A stretch of 64,000 bases of DNA, from contig JBDHYF010000002.1 of NCBI GenBank assembly GCA_039811185.1, forward strand, positions 1 to 64,000, in the 5' to 3' direction. This document shows, piece after piece, positions 32,528 through 41,217 of the stretch. The stretch is from JAEZDR01 sp039811185 (GTDB lineage Bacteria > Bacteroidota > Bacteroidia > Chitinophagales > Chitinophagaceae). The notes below the pieces were generated by a model. That model did no database searches. It saw only the letters and a list, made by a program, of their open reading frames with translations, and was not told where the DNA came from. The first letter of the stretch is position 1, and the number at the start of each line of letters is the position of its first letter. The translations under genes and the position numbers were made by a program.

Positions 32528-33051
32528 AAAAGATAGTAGTGATTGGCCCGGAAAGTACGGGTAAAAGTGAGTTGGCGGCTTCGCTTGCGGCACATTATGC
32601 TACCGTATGGTGTCCTGAGTATGCACGTGCCTATCTGGAAGAGAACGGCTCGGCCTACACGTATGAAGATCTGCTGCTGATTGCACAAGGCCAGTTAATT
32701 ATTGAAGACGATTTTTTGCAAGATGCCAAAAACGGATTGTATTTCATCGACACCAATATGTATGTGATGAAAGTATGGTGTGAGTTTGTTTTTGGTGAAT
32801 GTCATCCGTTTATCCTGAATGAAATTGCAGCGCGTGAATACGACTATTATTTGTTGTGTGATACGGATCTGGAATGGGAAGAAGATGAGTTGCGCGAATA
32901 TCCCGATCCGGCGATAAGAAGAAGGCTTTTTGAAATTTATGCCGATATTCTGAAGCAGCAGTCTGTTCCATGGAGTGTAGTGAGTGGGATGGGCGAAAGT
33001 CGCACGGCCACTGCCATTGCGGCTATCGATCAGTTTTTATTGAACCACTGA
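32515..33051 (+). CDS. NadR-type ribosylnicotinamide kinase (AAA ATPase domain only)
   Basis: The protein has 178 residues. The P-loop is VVIGPESTGKSELAASLA, followed by VWCPEYARAYLEENG, FIDTNMYVMKVWCEFVFG and YLLCDTDLEWEEDELREYPD, as in the C-terminal kinase domain of NadR. The NadR nucleotidyltransferase and DNA-binding domains are absent. Its overlap with pnuC indicates phosphorylation of imported nicotinamide riboside to NMN. A strong terminator structure lies just beyond the stop. Confidence 0.88.
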   Translation: MEAIKKIVVIGPESTGKSELAASLAAHYATVWCPEYARAYLEENGSAYTYEDLLLIAQGQLIIEDDFLQDAKNGLYFIDTNMYVMKVWCEFVFGECHPFILNEIAAREYDYYLLCDTDLEWEEDELREYPDPAIRRRLFEIYADILKQQSVPWSVVSGMGESRTATAIAAIDQFLLNH

Positions 33052-33054
33052 TGC

Positions 33055-33083
33055 AAAAAAAACGGCTGCTGTTTGCAACCGTT
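33055..33083 (-). terminator. terminator at the nadR-type/gyrB convergence
   Basis: AACGGCTGC (33061-33069) pairs with GCAACCGTT (33075-33083). On the minus strand the hairpin is followed by a T run (33055-33060), so it serves gyrB; it may also slow the opposing transcript. Confidence 0.75.
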
Positions 33084-33103
33084 TCATGTACGTTAAAAGT
33101 CGT

Positions 33104-35080
33104 TTACACGTCTATTTTCGCATATTTGGCGTGGCTTTCAATAAACTCTCTTCTTGGTGCCACTTCATCGCCCATCAGCATACTGAAAATTCTATCGGCT
33201 TCAGCAGCGCTTTCAATAGTAACTTGTTTCAGGGTTCTCCGGGCAGGGTCCATTGTAGTTTCCCAAAGCTGGTCGGCATTCATCTCACCCAAGCCTTTAT
33301 AGCGTTGAATGGTTACACTTTCATCTTTTCCGCCTCCAAGCTTTTCAACCAGCGCTTTTCTCTGTTCTTCATTGTAGGCGTATTCCTGCTCTTTTCCCTT
33401 CTTCACCAAATACAAAGGCGGCTGGGCCAGATACACATATCCGTGTTCAACCAGCTCTTTCATATAACGGAAAATAAAAGTAAGAATCAGCGTGGCGATG
33501 TGAGATCCATCCACGTCGGCATCCGTCATAATAATCAGTTTATGATAGCGGAGCTTGCTTAAGTTCAGCGCTTTCGGATCTTCGGGTGTACCAATGGTTA
33601 CACCCATTGCCGTAAAGATGTTTCTGATTTCTTCGTTTTCATAAATCTTGTGCTCCATAGCTTTTTCCACGTTCAGGATTTTTCCCCGAAGCGGGAGAAT
33701 AGCCTGGAAGTTTCTGTCGCGGCCCTGCTTTGCCGTACCGCCGGCTGAGTCGCCTTCTACCAGATAAAGCTCACATTTCTCTGCATCTCTTTCGGAGCAG
33801 TCGGCCAGTTTACCGGGCAGCCCGCCACCGCTTAGTACCGTTTTGCGCTGCACCAGCTCACGGGCCTTTTTCGCCGCCACCCTCGCCTGTGCCGCCAGAA
33901 TCACTTTACTGATAACATTCTTTGCTTCCCGTGGATTTTCTTCCAAAAAAGCCTCAAGCGACCGTGCAACGGTTGTTTGCACAATGCCGCTCACCTCGCT
34001 GTTTCCAAGCTTGGTTTTAGTTTGTCCTTCAAACTGCGGCTCAGGAACTTTTACAGAGATAATGGCACTTAACCCTTCGCGGAAGTCATCGCCTTCCACT
34101 TCAACTTTCGCCTTTTCAAAAGCGCCTTGTTTATCGCCATATTGCTTAAACACCCGTGTTAAGGCCGTTCTGAAGCCGGTAACGTGGGTACCGCCCTCAA
34201 TGGTGTTAATGTTATTTACATAACTGAAAATATGCTCTTTAAAATCGTCGTTATAGGTTAGCGCCACCTCAACAGCAACATTGCTTGGTGCATCATGTCC
34301 CTCTACATACAACGTATTGGTGATAAGCGGCGTTCGTTTTGCATTTTTATCGAGCATTTCAACAAACTCAACAATGCCGCCTTCGCTGTAAAAAGTTTTG
34401 GAATAAGTGATGTCGTTCTCATCTTTTTCGCGAAGATCGTTCAGTGTAATGCTGATTTTTTTGTTGAGATAAGAAAGCTCACGCAATCTCGATTCAAGAA
34501 TATCGCGGTTGTAAACTGTTGCCTGAAAAATAGAAGCATCTGGCCAAAAATGAACCGTGGTACCCGTGATATCGCTGTTTCCGATTTCTCTTACCGTGTA
34601 TTGAGGAATACCTTTTTTATATTCCTGCTCAAATATTTTTCCTTCGCGGTGTACGGTTACCTGCATCAGTTCGCTCAGTGCGTTCACGCAACTTACACCC
34701 ACGCCATGCAAACCGCCCGAAACTTTATAGGTGTTTTTATCGAACTTTCCACCCGCATGAAGCACCGTCATCACCACCTCAAGTGCGCTTCTTTTTTCTT
34801 TCGGATGCATGCCTGTAGGAATTCCTCTTCCATCATCTTTAACGGAAATAGAATTGTCTTCATGAATCGTTACAGTTATGTTTTTACAATATCCGGCAAG
34901 CGCTTCATCAATTGAGTTATCAACCACTTCGTACACGAGGTGATGCAGCCCTTTTACGCTCACATCGCCAATGTACATTGCGGGCCTTTTTCTTACCGCT
35001 TCCAAACCTTCTAAAACCTGAATACTGTCTGCACCATAACCGGGTTGGGTAGGAACTACCTGCTCTAGGGCTTCGTTCAT
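33104..35080 (-). CDS. gyrB: DNA gyrase subunit B
   Basis: The protein has 658 residues. The GHKL ATPase domain has VYEVVDNSIDEALAGYC, DDGRGIPTGMHPKEKRSALEVV and the GGLHGVGVSCVNALS loop. The transducer domain follows, then the Toprim part (LYLVEGDSAGGTAKQGRDR, MTDADVDGSHIATL) and the C-terminal YKGLGEMNADQLWETTMDP. Length is that of the short GyrB form lacking the enterobacterial insertion. Together with GyrA it introduces negative supercoils. ParE is an alternative, but the QRYKGLGEMN and RRFIE-like ends fit gyrase. It is monocistronic with its own terminator. Confidence 0.92.
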   Translation of the reverse strand: MNEALEQVVPTQPGYGADSIQVLEGLEAVRKRPAMYIGDVSVKGLHHLVYEVVDNSIDEALAGYCKNITVTIHEDNSISVKDDGRGIPTGMHPKEKRSALEVVMTVLHAGGKFDKNTYKVSGGLHGVGVSCVNALSELMQVTVHREGKIFEQEYKKGIPQYTVREIGNSDITGTTVHFWPDASIFQATVYNRDILESRLRELSYLNKKISITLNDLREKDENDITYSKTFYSEGGIVEFVEMLDKNAKRTPLITNTLYVEGHDAPSNVAVEVALTYNDDFKEHIFSYVNNINTIEGGTHVTGFRTALTRVFKQYGDKQGAFEKAKVEVEGDDFREGLSAIISVKVPEPQFEGQTKTKLGNSEVSGIVQTTVARSLEAFLEENPREAKNVISKVILAAQARVAAKKARELVQRKTVLSGGGLPGKLADCSERDAEKCELYLVEGDSAGGTAKQGRDRNFQAILPLRGKILNVEKAMEHKIYENEEIRNIFTAMGVTIGTPEDPKALNLSKLRYHKLIIMTDADVDGSHIATLILTFIFRYMKELVEHGYVYLAQPPLYLVKKGKEQEYAYNEEQRKALVEKLGGGKDESVTIQRYKGLGEMNADQLWETTMDPARRTLKQVTIESAAEADRIFSMLMGDEVAPRREFIESHAKYAKIDV

Positions 35081-35236
35081 AAATAATCTAATCTTTTATA
35101 AAAAATTGAGGATGGGCGAAAGTACTAAAAAACAAGGGGTTTCAGGCAAAACAGCACCTGAAATTTCGCCTTCTAATGTTAATAAAAAAGGGCGGTTGCA
35201 AACAGGAATTTACCGGCCAAAAACAAGCGATGTTTG

Positions 35237-36286
35237 CTATGCGATATTCCACGTTTCTTTCCCCCTGATCAGCGCATCCAGATTACCCTTTCCGCGCGTG
35301 CTGATTGCCTCTTCCACCTGCATATTCAGGAGGTCTTCATAAACGGCGCGCTCGGTTTGATAGAAAACGCCAAATGGTCTTGGTAAAGAATTATCGGATG
35401 CAGGGTCATCAAAAATGCGGGTAAGAATCTGTGCTTTATATAAATCGTGTTCATCGTGCACCCACAGATCGTTTTCAGAAAAATGATTGCCCAGTGTTAC
35501 CACTTCAGGCTTCAACCCATCGAGCCGGATTCCTTTTTTTATGTCGCCTCCAAATACAAGCGGCCTGGCATGTTCAAGAAAAAGGGCGTGTTCTGTTTTG
35601 GTGGATTTGTCGGTAAAAATTTCAAAAGCGCCGTCGTTAAAGATGTTGCAGTTTTGATAGATTTCGAGAAAGGACGCACCATAATGATCGTGCGCACGTT
35701 TCAGCATATCCTGCAGGTGTTTCGGATCGCGGTCCATACTCCGGGCTACAAAAGTGGCGTTGGCGCCAAGTGCAAGCGCAGCTGGGTTAAACGGATGATC
35801 GATACTGCCCGCAGGCGTGCTTTTGGTAAGTTTGTTTTGCTCGGATGTGGGCGAATACTGGCCCTTTGTTAGTCCGTAAATTTGGTTGTTAAAGAGCAAC
35901 AAGTTTACGTTTATGTTTCGCCTCAGGAGGTGAATGGTGTGGTTGCCGCCAATGCTTAAACAATCGCCGTCGCCTGTAACAATCCAAACGCTGAGTTCAG
36001 GCCGTGTGGCTTTTAAACCGCTGGCAATGGCGGTGGCGCGGCCGTGAATGGAATGCATTCCGTAGGTGTTCATGTAGTAGGGAAACCTGCTGCTACAGCC
36101 GATGCCGCTGATGATAACAATGTTTTCGCGGGGCAGTCCGAGTGTGGGCATCACCTTTTGTACCTGCGCTAAAATAGAGTAGTCGCCGCATCCTGGACAC
36201 CAGCGTACTTCCTGATCGGTAGCAAAATCTTTTGCAGTAAGGGCAGGGGCAACATCAACAATATCTGTGTTCATAAAAACCGTCAT
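35237..36286 (-). CDS. 2-oxoacid:ferredoxin oxidoreductase, beta subunit (KorB-type)
   Basis: 349 residues from ATG 36286 (ATG 36274 also possible). The TPP-binding beta subunit has a CxxC in VRWCPGCGDYSILAQVQ, IGCSSRFPYYMNTYGMHSIHGRATAIASGLK, the TPP motif VTGDGDCLSIGGNH and NNQIYGLTKGQYSPTS. Such subunits pair with an alpha/gamma subunit (KorA) to oxidise 2-oxoglutarate or a related oxoacid with CoA and ferredoxin. No korA lies on either side; neighbours are an AhpD-like gene and gyrB, so the partner must be elsewhere. The substrate is inferred. Confidence 0.88.
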   Translation of the reverse strand: MTVFMNTDIVDVAPALTAKDFATDQEVRWCPGCGDYSILAQVQKVMPTLGLPRENIVIISGIGCSSRFPYYMNTYGMHSIHGRATAIASGLKATRPELSVWIVTGDGDCLSIGGNHTIHLLRRNINVNLLLFNNQIYGLTKGQYSPTSEQNKLTKSTPAGSIDHPFNPAALALGANATFVARSMDRDPKHLQDMLKRAHDHYGASFLEIYQNCNIFNDGAFEIFTDKSTKTEHALFLEHARPLVFGGDIKKGIRLDGLKPEVVTLGNHFSENDLWVHDEHDLYKAQILTRIFDDPASDNSLPRPFGVFYQTERAVYEDLLNMQVEEAISTRGKGNLDALIRGKETWNIA

Positions 36287-36312
36287 ATTTTAAACGGCCT
36301 GTTTAAGAAGAA

Positions 36313-36663
36313 TTAAACGCCTGCAACAACAAGCTCTTCCCAAAACTCGGCAGCACGCCGGGTATGCGGAATTACAATGGTGCCACCAACAATATTTGCC
36401 ACCGCAAAAATTTCGTACACTTCTTCTGTGCTCACACCGAGCTCATGGCATTTACCCAAGTGATATTTTATACAGTCATCACAACGTAATACCATGCTCG
36501 CAACCAGGCCAAGCATTTCTTTTGTTTTTCTGTCGAGCGCTCCGTCTTCATAAGTGTTGGTGTCGAGGTTCCATAACCGTTTTAAAACAAGGTTGTTCTT
36601 GCTTAAAATAACCTTGTTCATTTTCTCGCGGTAACTATTGAAGTCTTCTATCTGCTGCGACAT
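36313..36663 (-). CDS. carboxymuconolactone decarboxylase/AhpD-like protein
   Basis: 116 residues from ATG 36663 (MSQQIEDFNSYREKMNKVIL); an open frame continues upstream into the kinase gene but has no family signal. The core is KTKEMLGLVASMVLRCDDCIKYHLGKCHELGVSTEEVYE, with the CxxCxxxH redox motif of AhpD-type alkylhydroperoxidase proteins, and GGTIVIPHTRRA at the end. It probably acts as a small thiol oxidoreductase. It is 26 bases upstream of korB and may be co-transcribed with it. Confidence 0.85.
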   Translation of the reverse strand: MSQQIEDFNSYREKMNKVILSKNNLVLKRLWNLDTNTYEDGALDRKTKEMLGLVASMVLRCDDCIKYHLGKCHELGVSTEEVYEIFAVANIVGGTIVIPHTRRAAEFWEELVVAGV

Positions 36664-36727
36664 GAGCGCAAAATTAAGCACCCTATGGTAAAAGAAAGGC
36701 GAAAATTTGCCTGCTTCATCTGCCGTC

Positions 36728-38779
36728 TTATGCCTCCGGAAGGCGGATGGTAACGGTAGTGCCGCTGTTAAGAACGGACGAAATTTCGATGGTGCCTCCG
36801 TGCGCATCAACAATCTGTTTGCAAATGGAAAGTCCTAAGCCAAACGATTTTTCGCCGGCGGTTCCGGTGCGCCTTGCGGTGGTAAAACGGCTAAAAAGCT
36901 GAGGCAGCATGGATTCCGAGATTCCGATACCTTGGTCGGTAATGGCAACAACCGCAAAACCCGGCTCCCGCTTCAACTTAACAGAAATCTGTTTACCATC
37001 GGGTGTAAATTTTATCGCGTTTGAGAGAATATTGCAAATCACACGGATCATCTTTTCGTCATTTACATTCACCAAAATCTCTCCGTCGGTTTGTTTGAAA
37101 ACGAGGTGCTGATTTTTTGCCGATGCCGCCATTTTCAACACATCGATACAGTGCGATACAATGCCTTTGAGATTATGTGTTTTACGGTTAGCGATGATGT
37201 TTAGAGCGTTGTCGTCGAGCAATTCATTAATTAACTCCAGAGCGGTGAACGACGACTTCTGGATAAGCTGAATGAAGTTAGCGGGTTCTTCAGCGAACGA
37301 ATTTTCCTTTAGCAAAATGTCGGAAAGCGAATAAACCGCACTGATGGGGTTGCGGAGGTCGTGCGCCACAACGCGGAGCAAGTGGTCTTTCTCTTCACTT
37401 TTTTGTGCAAGAAGCTGAAGGGTTTTTTCCAATTGTTGTTTCTGCGCTGTAACCGCATTGTTCAGTAGTTCAAGGTCTTTGATATGAGACTTACTGCGCC
37501 GGTTGTTCCGCATAATCAGAAGGGTAATTACGGATAAAGAGGCGAGCACTAAAAAAAGAATTATGAGGTATACAATTTTTAATCGGTTTTCCTGCCGCAA
37601 GGTTTTAACAGCAAAATCTTTTTCGATGTTTTTAAGTTCGTTGGTGATGTTGAAGCTGAAAAACCCTTTTTTGTTTGAGATGTCATTCTGTAAGTCGTCG
37701 AGATAGAGTTTAAAATAGTGAAGTGCGCTGTCGCGTTTTTCGGTTTGATCGAAAAACATTGCCTTAAGCTGATGGTATTTCATCACCGCATTTTGATTGG
37801 GCACCGTCCGCATTGAATGCGACACCTCTGCCAGCAAAATTCCAGCACTGTCCGGATGGTTTTCCCGAAGATGAAGTTGCGCAAGATGCAATAAGTTTAG
37901 CTGTGCATCTTTTATATCGCCGCTACTTCGATGATTAATAGCAATGCTTTTTTTATAATAGTAGCGTGCACTGTCGGTTAGATTGTTGGCAGCATGTAAC
38001 TGCCCTAAGTTTCCATAAATAACCCCTTTGGCAATGTCTGCCCTTTCTTTGTTAATGATGCCTTCTTTTTGTTTGTTGCTAATATAGCTTAGCCCACGAA
38101 AAAAATAGGTTGCGGCATTTTCATAATCGCTTGCTTTCAGGTAGCTGAGGGCAACGTTGTTCAGCGCTTCCTGCTGGCGATACACGAATTGGAACTGATT
38201 GTCGCAGTCGTTGAGATTATCTATTGACGCCTTAAAGTAGTAGGCGGCTAACTCATAGTTCTCCTGCTTATACAGTACAAATCCCAGCAAAAAATTGTAA
38301 TCGTTGATGGCGCACGGCCGGTTGGTTTTTTCGGCAAGGGTTTTTCCTTTGTAGAAGTAAGCATACGACTCGCTGAAGCGGCCCATATTCAAATAAATTT
38401 CTCCAAGGCCATAATATACCAGTGCGCCGAGCCAAAGGTGTTTTTCAGGACCGCCATGCTGATTAACAAGGTTAAATGTGCTGTCGGAGTATCTGATTGC
38501 AGCGCCGTAGTCCTTAGCGGTATGCAGATAATAGCCAATAGCATATCGGTAGTAATTAAATTTGTCGTCCAGAGTCACAGCCTTAAACGTTCTCATCGCC
38601 GAATCCAGCTTTAAAATGTTCTCGTAATAGTAAACACCTTCGTAACCCTGCAGTGTGCTGTCGAGAATTTCAACAAAAACGTCGTGCAAATGGAAGGTTG
38701 ATTCTTCTTCATTTTTTTGATTACACGAAATCAGGATGCCTGAAAGCAGCAGAATTGATAAAGTAATACGGACGGGCAT
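36728..38779 (-). CDS. tetratricopeptide sensor histidine kinase (lipoprotein-type signal)
   Basis: The protein has 683 residues. The N-terminus MPVRITLSILLLSGILISCN looks like a lipoprotein signal. Residues ~40-390 contain TPR-like repeats (for example AYFYKGKTLAEK, AAYYFKASIDNLN, AATYFFRGLSYIS and ARYYYKKSIAIN). One membrane helix, IVYLIILFLVLASLSVITLLIM (~405-430), is followed by a coiled coil. The kinase has H-box LLRVVAHDLRNPISAVYSLS, N-box ICNILSNAIKFT, ITDQGIGIS and GLGLSICKQIV. It senses in the periplasm and signals inside. No regulator is adjacent. Confidence 0.88.
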   Translation of the reverse strand: MPVRITLSILLLSGILISCNQKNEEESTFHLHDVFVEILDSTLQGYEGVYYYENILKLDSAMRTFKAVTLDDKFNYYRYAIGYYLHTAKDYGAAIRYSDSTFNLVNQHGGPEKHLWLGALVYYGLGEIYLNMGRFSESYAYFYKGKTLAEKTNRPCAINDYNFLLGFVLYKQENYELAAYYFKASIDNLNDCDNQFQFVYRQQEALNNVALSYLKASDYENAATYFFRGLSYISNKQKEGIINKERADIAKGVIYGNLGQLHAANNLTDSARYYYKKSIAINHRSSGDIKDAQLNLLHLAQLHLRENHPDSAGILLAEVSHSMRTVPNQNAVMKYHQLKAMFFDQTEKRDSALHYFKLYLDDLQNDISNKKGFFSFNITNELKNIEKDFAVKTLRQENRLKIVYLIILFLVLASLSVITLLIMRNNRRSKSHIKDLELLNNAVTAQKQQLEKTLQLLAQKSEEKDHLLRVVAHDLRNPISAVYSLSDILLKENSFAEEPANFIQLIQKSSFTALELINELLDDNALNIIANRKTHNLKGIVSHCIDVLKMAASAKNQHLVFKQTDGEILVNVNDEKMIRVICNILSNAIKFTPDGKQISVKLKREPGFAVVAITDQGIGISESMLPQLFSRFTTARRTGTAGEKSFGLGLSICKQIVDAHGGTIEISSVLNSGTTVTIRLPEA

Positions 38780-38814
38780 TCAGCAGGTTGAAGTGCTGAA
38801 AGTAACGGTTTTTA

Positions 38815-38843
38815 AAATTTACGGCCGTAAATTTTTTACGGCC
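38815..38843 (-). terminator. palindromic terminator after the acyl-CoA dehydrogenase gene
   Basis: On the minus strand CGGCCGTAAA pairs perfectly with TTTACGGCCG around an A3 loop, followed by TAAATTTT. The same bases contain a 22-bp perfect palindrome centred on ACGGCCGT (38814-38835). It lies between the acyl-CoA dehydrogenase stop and the start of the TPR kinase. Confidence 0.6.
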
Positions 38844-38869
38844 GCTACACTAAACAATGGCAAAAAAAA

Positions 38870-40666
38870 TTAAAGGTTATAACCTTTATCTGCAATTAAA
38901 CGGTCGGCAATTGCACGACGAAGTTGTTTTGTATTGAGCGGGTCTACTTTTGTAAAACGTTTGATGCCGATGTTCATCATCCGTAATTCATCTCCTTCAG
39001 CAAATGCGTTTAATGCGTCTTTTCCGCTTTTGAAAATGCGGTCGGCCGCATCGTAGATGTAGGTGCGTACCATGTTTTCGTACACCGACAGGTCAGCGTC
39101 TTTGTTTCTTCCGGCCATTTTTTTCAAACGTAGTAAAGCGGTTTCGCAATGGTAGGTTTCAATCGCCATATCAGCTATGTTCATCAAAATTTCCTGTTCT
39201 TTATCGAGCTGCATCATCAGTTTTTGCACTGCGGCGCCTGCTGTTAACAAAATAGCCTTCTTAAAATTCTGGACATACTTCCATTCTTTGGAGAACCGCT
39301 CTGTTTCTTCGTCATCTCCAAAGTCAGGAATGCTCATCAACTCTTTTGAAACGGCCAGCGCCGGCCCCATTAAGTCGAGGCGTCCCTTCATTGCTCTTTT
39401 CAGCGTCATATCCAAAATCAGCAATCGGTTAATTTCGTTGGTGCCTTCGTAAATGCGGTTAATACGGCTGTCGCGATAGGCTTTGCTGATTTCATATTCT
39501 TCGCTGAAACCGTTGCCGCCGTATATCTGCACGCCTTCATCCACAACAAAATCGAGCAACTCGCTGCCATAAACTTTCAGGATGGCACACTCAACGGCAT
39601 ATTCTTCTGCGGCGCCTAAAAGGGCTTCTCCAAACGGTTTTCCTTCTGCCACCAGCTCATCTTCTTTTTCTTTAATGGCGTTTGCCGTGGCGTACAGGGC
39701 CGACTCGGAAACCCAGATTCGTGTGGCCATTTCTGCAAGCTTGTGTTTTATTGCCCCGAAGTTTGCAATCGGTTGTTTAAATTGTTCGCGGGTAATTGCA
39801 TACTTCACCACATTTTGCATGGCTGCTTTTGCACCGCCTAAGGTGGCAGCACAAAGTTTTAATCTGCCGATGTTTAATATGTTGAATGCGATGATGTGCC
39901 CTTTGCCAATTTCGCCCAGCACATTTTCTACCGGCACTTTGCAATCCTGGAAGTATAGCTGAACGGTGGACGAACCTTTGATTCCCATTTTCTGCTCTTC
40001 TTCGCCTCGGGTAAAACCTTCAAAACCACGTTCTACAATAAAGCCGGTAAACTGTTCGCCGTTTATTTTAGCAAACACCGTATATACGTCGGCAAATCCG
40101 CCATTAGTGATCCAGCACTTTTGCCCGTTCAGTAAATAGTGTTTGCCGTCTTCGCTTAAACGCGCTGTAGTTTTTGCGCTAAGGGCATCGCTGCCGCTGT
40201 TAGGTTCGGTGAGCCCGTAAGCGCCCTTCCATTCGCCCGATGCAAGTTTGGGTATGTATTTTTCCTTTTGGGCTTCGGTACCAAAATAAAGAATCGGAAG
40301 CGAGCCGATGCCATTGTGCGCCGCAACAGCCACACTGAAGGAGTGACCGCCGCCAAGCGCTTCGTTTACCAGAGTGGACGTGATAAAATCCTTCCCCAAG
40401 CCACCATATTGCTCGGGAAAAGAAGTAGCAAGCAAGCCCTGCTCTCCGGCCTTTTCCACTAATGACGGCATCAGGCCCGGCTCCAGTTTATCGATGCGGT
40501 TTAAAATAGGCGTTACCTCTGCATCGAGAAATTGCCGGCACATATCGTAAATCATCTTCTGTTCTTCGTCGAAGTCTTCGGGAGTAAAAATGTTTTCGGC
40601 TGTGTTCGGCTTAATAATCCATTCTGCGCCTTTTAACGACTGATGTTGGTTGGTTACGGCTTCCAT
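38870..40666 (-). CDS. acyl-CoA dehydrogenase (long form)
   Basis: The protein has 598 residues. This FAD enzyme performs the first step of fatty-acid beta-oxidation. The core (~30-420) has GAYGLTEPNSGSDALSAKTTA, KCWITNGGFADVYTVFAK and MGIKGSSTVQLYFQDCKVPVENVLGE. It continues with NILNIGRLKLCAATLGGAK, the catalytic region VQIYGGNGFSEEYEISKAYRDSRINRIYEGTNEIN and a ~170-residue helical C-terminal extension. That extension resembles the very-long-chain type and is normal for the Bacteroidota enzyme. It is the second gene of an operon behind a MarR-type regulator (5-base gap), so it is probably controlled by the operator at 41113-41132. Confidence 0.93.
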   Translation of the reverse strand: MEAVTNQHQSLKGAEWIIKPNTAENIFTPEDFDEEQKMIYDMCRQFLDAEVTPILNRIDKLEPGLMPSLVEKAGEQGLLATSFPEQYGGLGKDFITSTLVNEALGGGHSFSVAVAAHNGIGSLPILYFGTEAQKEKYIPKLASGEWKGAYGLTEPNSGSDALSAKTTARLSEDGKHYLLNGQKCWITNGGFADVYTVFAKINGEQFTGFIVERGFEGFTRGEEEQKMGIKGSSTVQLYFQDCKVPVENVLGEIGKGHIIAFNILNIGRLKLCAATLGGAKAAMQNVVKYAITREQFKQPIANFGAIKHKLAEMATRIWVSESALYATANAIKEKEDELVAEGKPFGEALLGAAEEYAVECAILKVYGSELLDFVVDEGVQIYGGNGFSEEYEISKAYRDSRINRIYEGTNEINRLLILDMTLKRAMKGRLDLMGPALAVSKELMSIPDFGDDEETERFSKEWKYVQNFKKAILLTAGAAVQKLMMQLDKEQEILMNIADMAIETYHCETALLRLKKMAGRNKDADLSVYENMVRTYIYDAADRIFKSGKDALNAFAEGDELRMMNIGIKRFTKVDPLNTKQLRRAIADRLIADKGYNL

Positions 40667-40671
40667 AATAT

Positions 40672-41112
40672 TTATGTTAGATTGTTATATACTTTTTGCA
40701 GCACTTGCCGGGTAAGCTCTACATCATCTTTTGCAACGCCAAGCAGCGCCTCATTCAGTGTGGTGTTGGCAATTTCGAGCGTTACGTCCTGTAACCCTTT
40801 TCCTTTTTGAGTTAAACAAACAAGGTTTACGCGGCGGTCAGACTTGTCGGCCACCCGTTTCACAAGGTCTTGCTTCTCTATGTTGTCAATTAAACGCGTA
40901 ATACTGGGCTTATCTCTAAATGTGCGTACACACAACTCTTGCTGACTTAAACAATCTTCTTTCCAGAGATGATACAGAATGCTCCACTGTTCAACGGTTA
41001 TGTCGAGCCCGGCATTGCGAAAGTTTTTCTGCAGCCTTCGCGCTACTGCTGTAGACGCGATGCCCATAATTACGCTGTAAAGCTCACCTCTTTTAAAATG
41101 GTTGTTTGGCAT
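40672..41112 (-). CDS. MarR-family transcriptional regulator of the acyl-CoA dehydrogenase operon
   Basis: 146 residues from ATG 41112 (MPNNHFKRGELYSVIMG); a longer open frame upstream has no family signal and overlaps the operator. The winged helix is ITVEQWSILYHLWKEDCLSQQELCVRTFRDKPSITRLIDNIEKQDLVKRVADKSDRRVNLVCLTQKG, with the DxRxxxxxLT wing typical of MarR. A palindromic site touches its start codon, and the same 20-bp sequence recurs before the FadB-type gene. It is therefore proposed to be an autoregulated repressor of beta-oxidation genes; the ligand may be an acyl-CoA or fatty acid (inference). Confidence 0.88.
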   Translation of the reverse strand: MPNNHFKRGELYSVIMGIASTAVARRLQKNFRNAGLDITVEQWSILYHLWKEDCLSQQELCVRTFRDKPSITRLIDNIEKQDLVKRVADKSDRRVNLVCLTQKGKGLQDVTLEIANTTLNEALLGVAKDDVELTRQVLQKVYNNLT

Positions 41113-41132
41113 ATAGTTAGTTATGCAACTAT
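41113..41132 (-). promoter_or_regulatory. MarR-type operator in front of marR
   Basis: The + strand sequence is ATAGTTAGTTATGCAACTAT. It contains the inverted repeat TAGTT-4-AACTA and an extra direct TAGTT half-site. It directly abuts the marR start codon. An identical 20-mer is at 55821-55840. A TAAATTTG (-7-like) lies just upstream on the minus strand. Confidence 0.8.
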
Positions 41133-41217
41133 TTTCAAATTTAGCGTCAATTTTCAAATAATAAAATTTTTCCCTCATCAATTTCAGGGGGTGCACGAAA
41201 AGCCATTCCTTTGTTAA

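Noticed and set aside
38814..38835. 22-bp perfect palindrome considered as a regulatory or attachment site
   Set aside because: With the following bases it forms a 10-bp stem and T-rich tail at the right place to end the acyl-CoA dehydrogenase transcript, so a terminator is the simpler reading.
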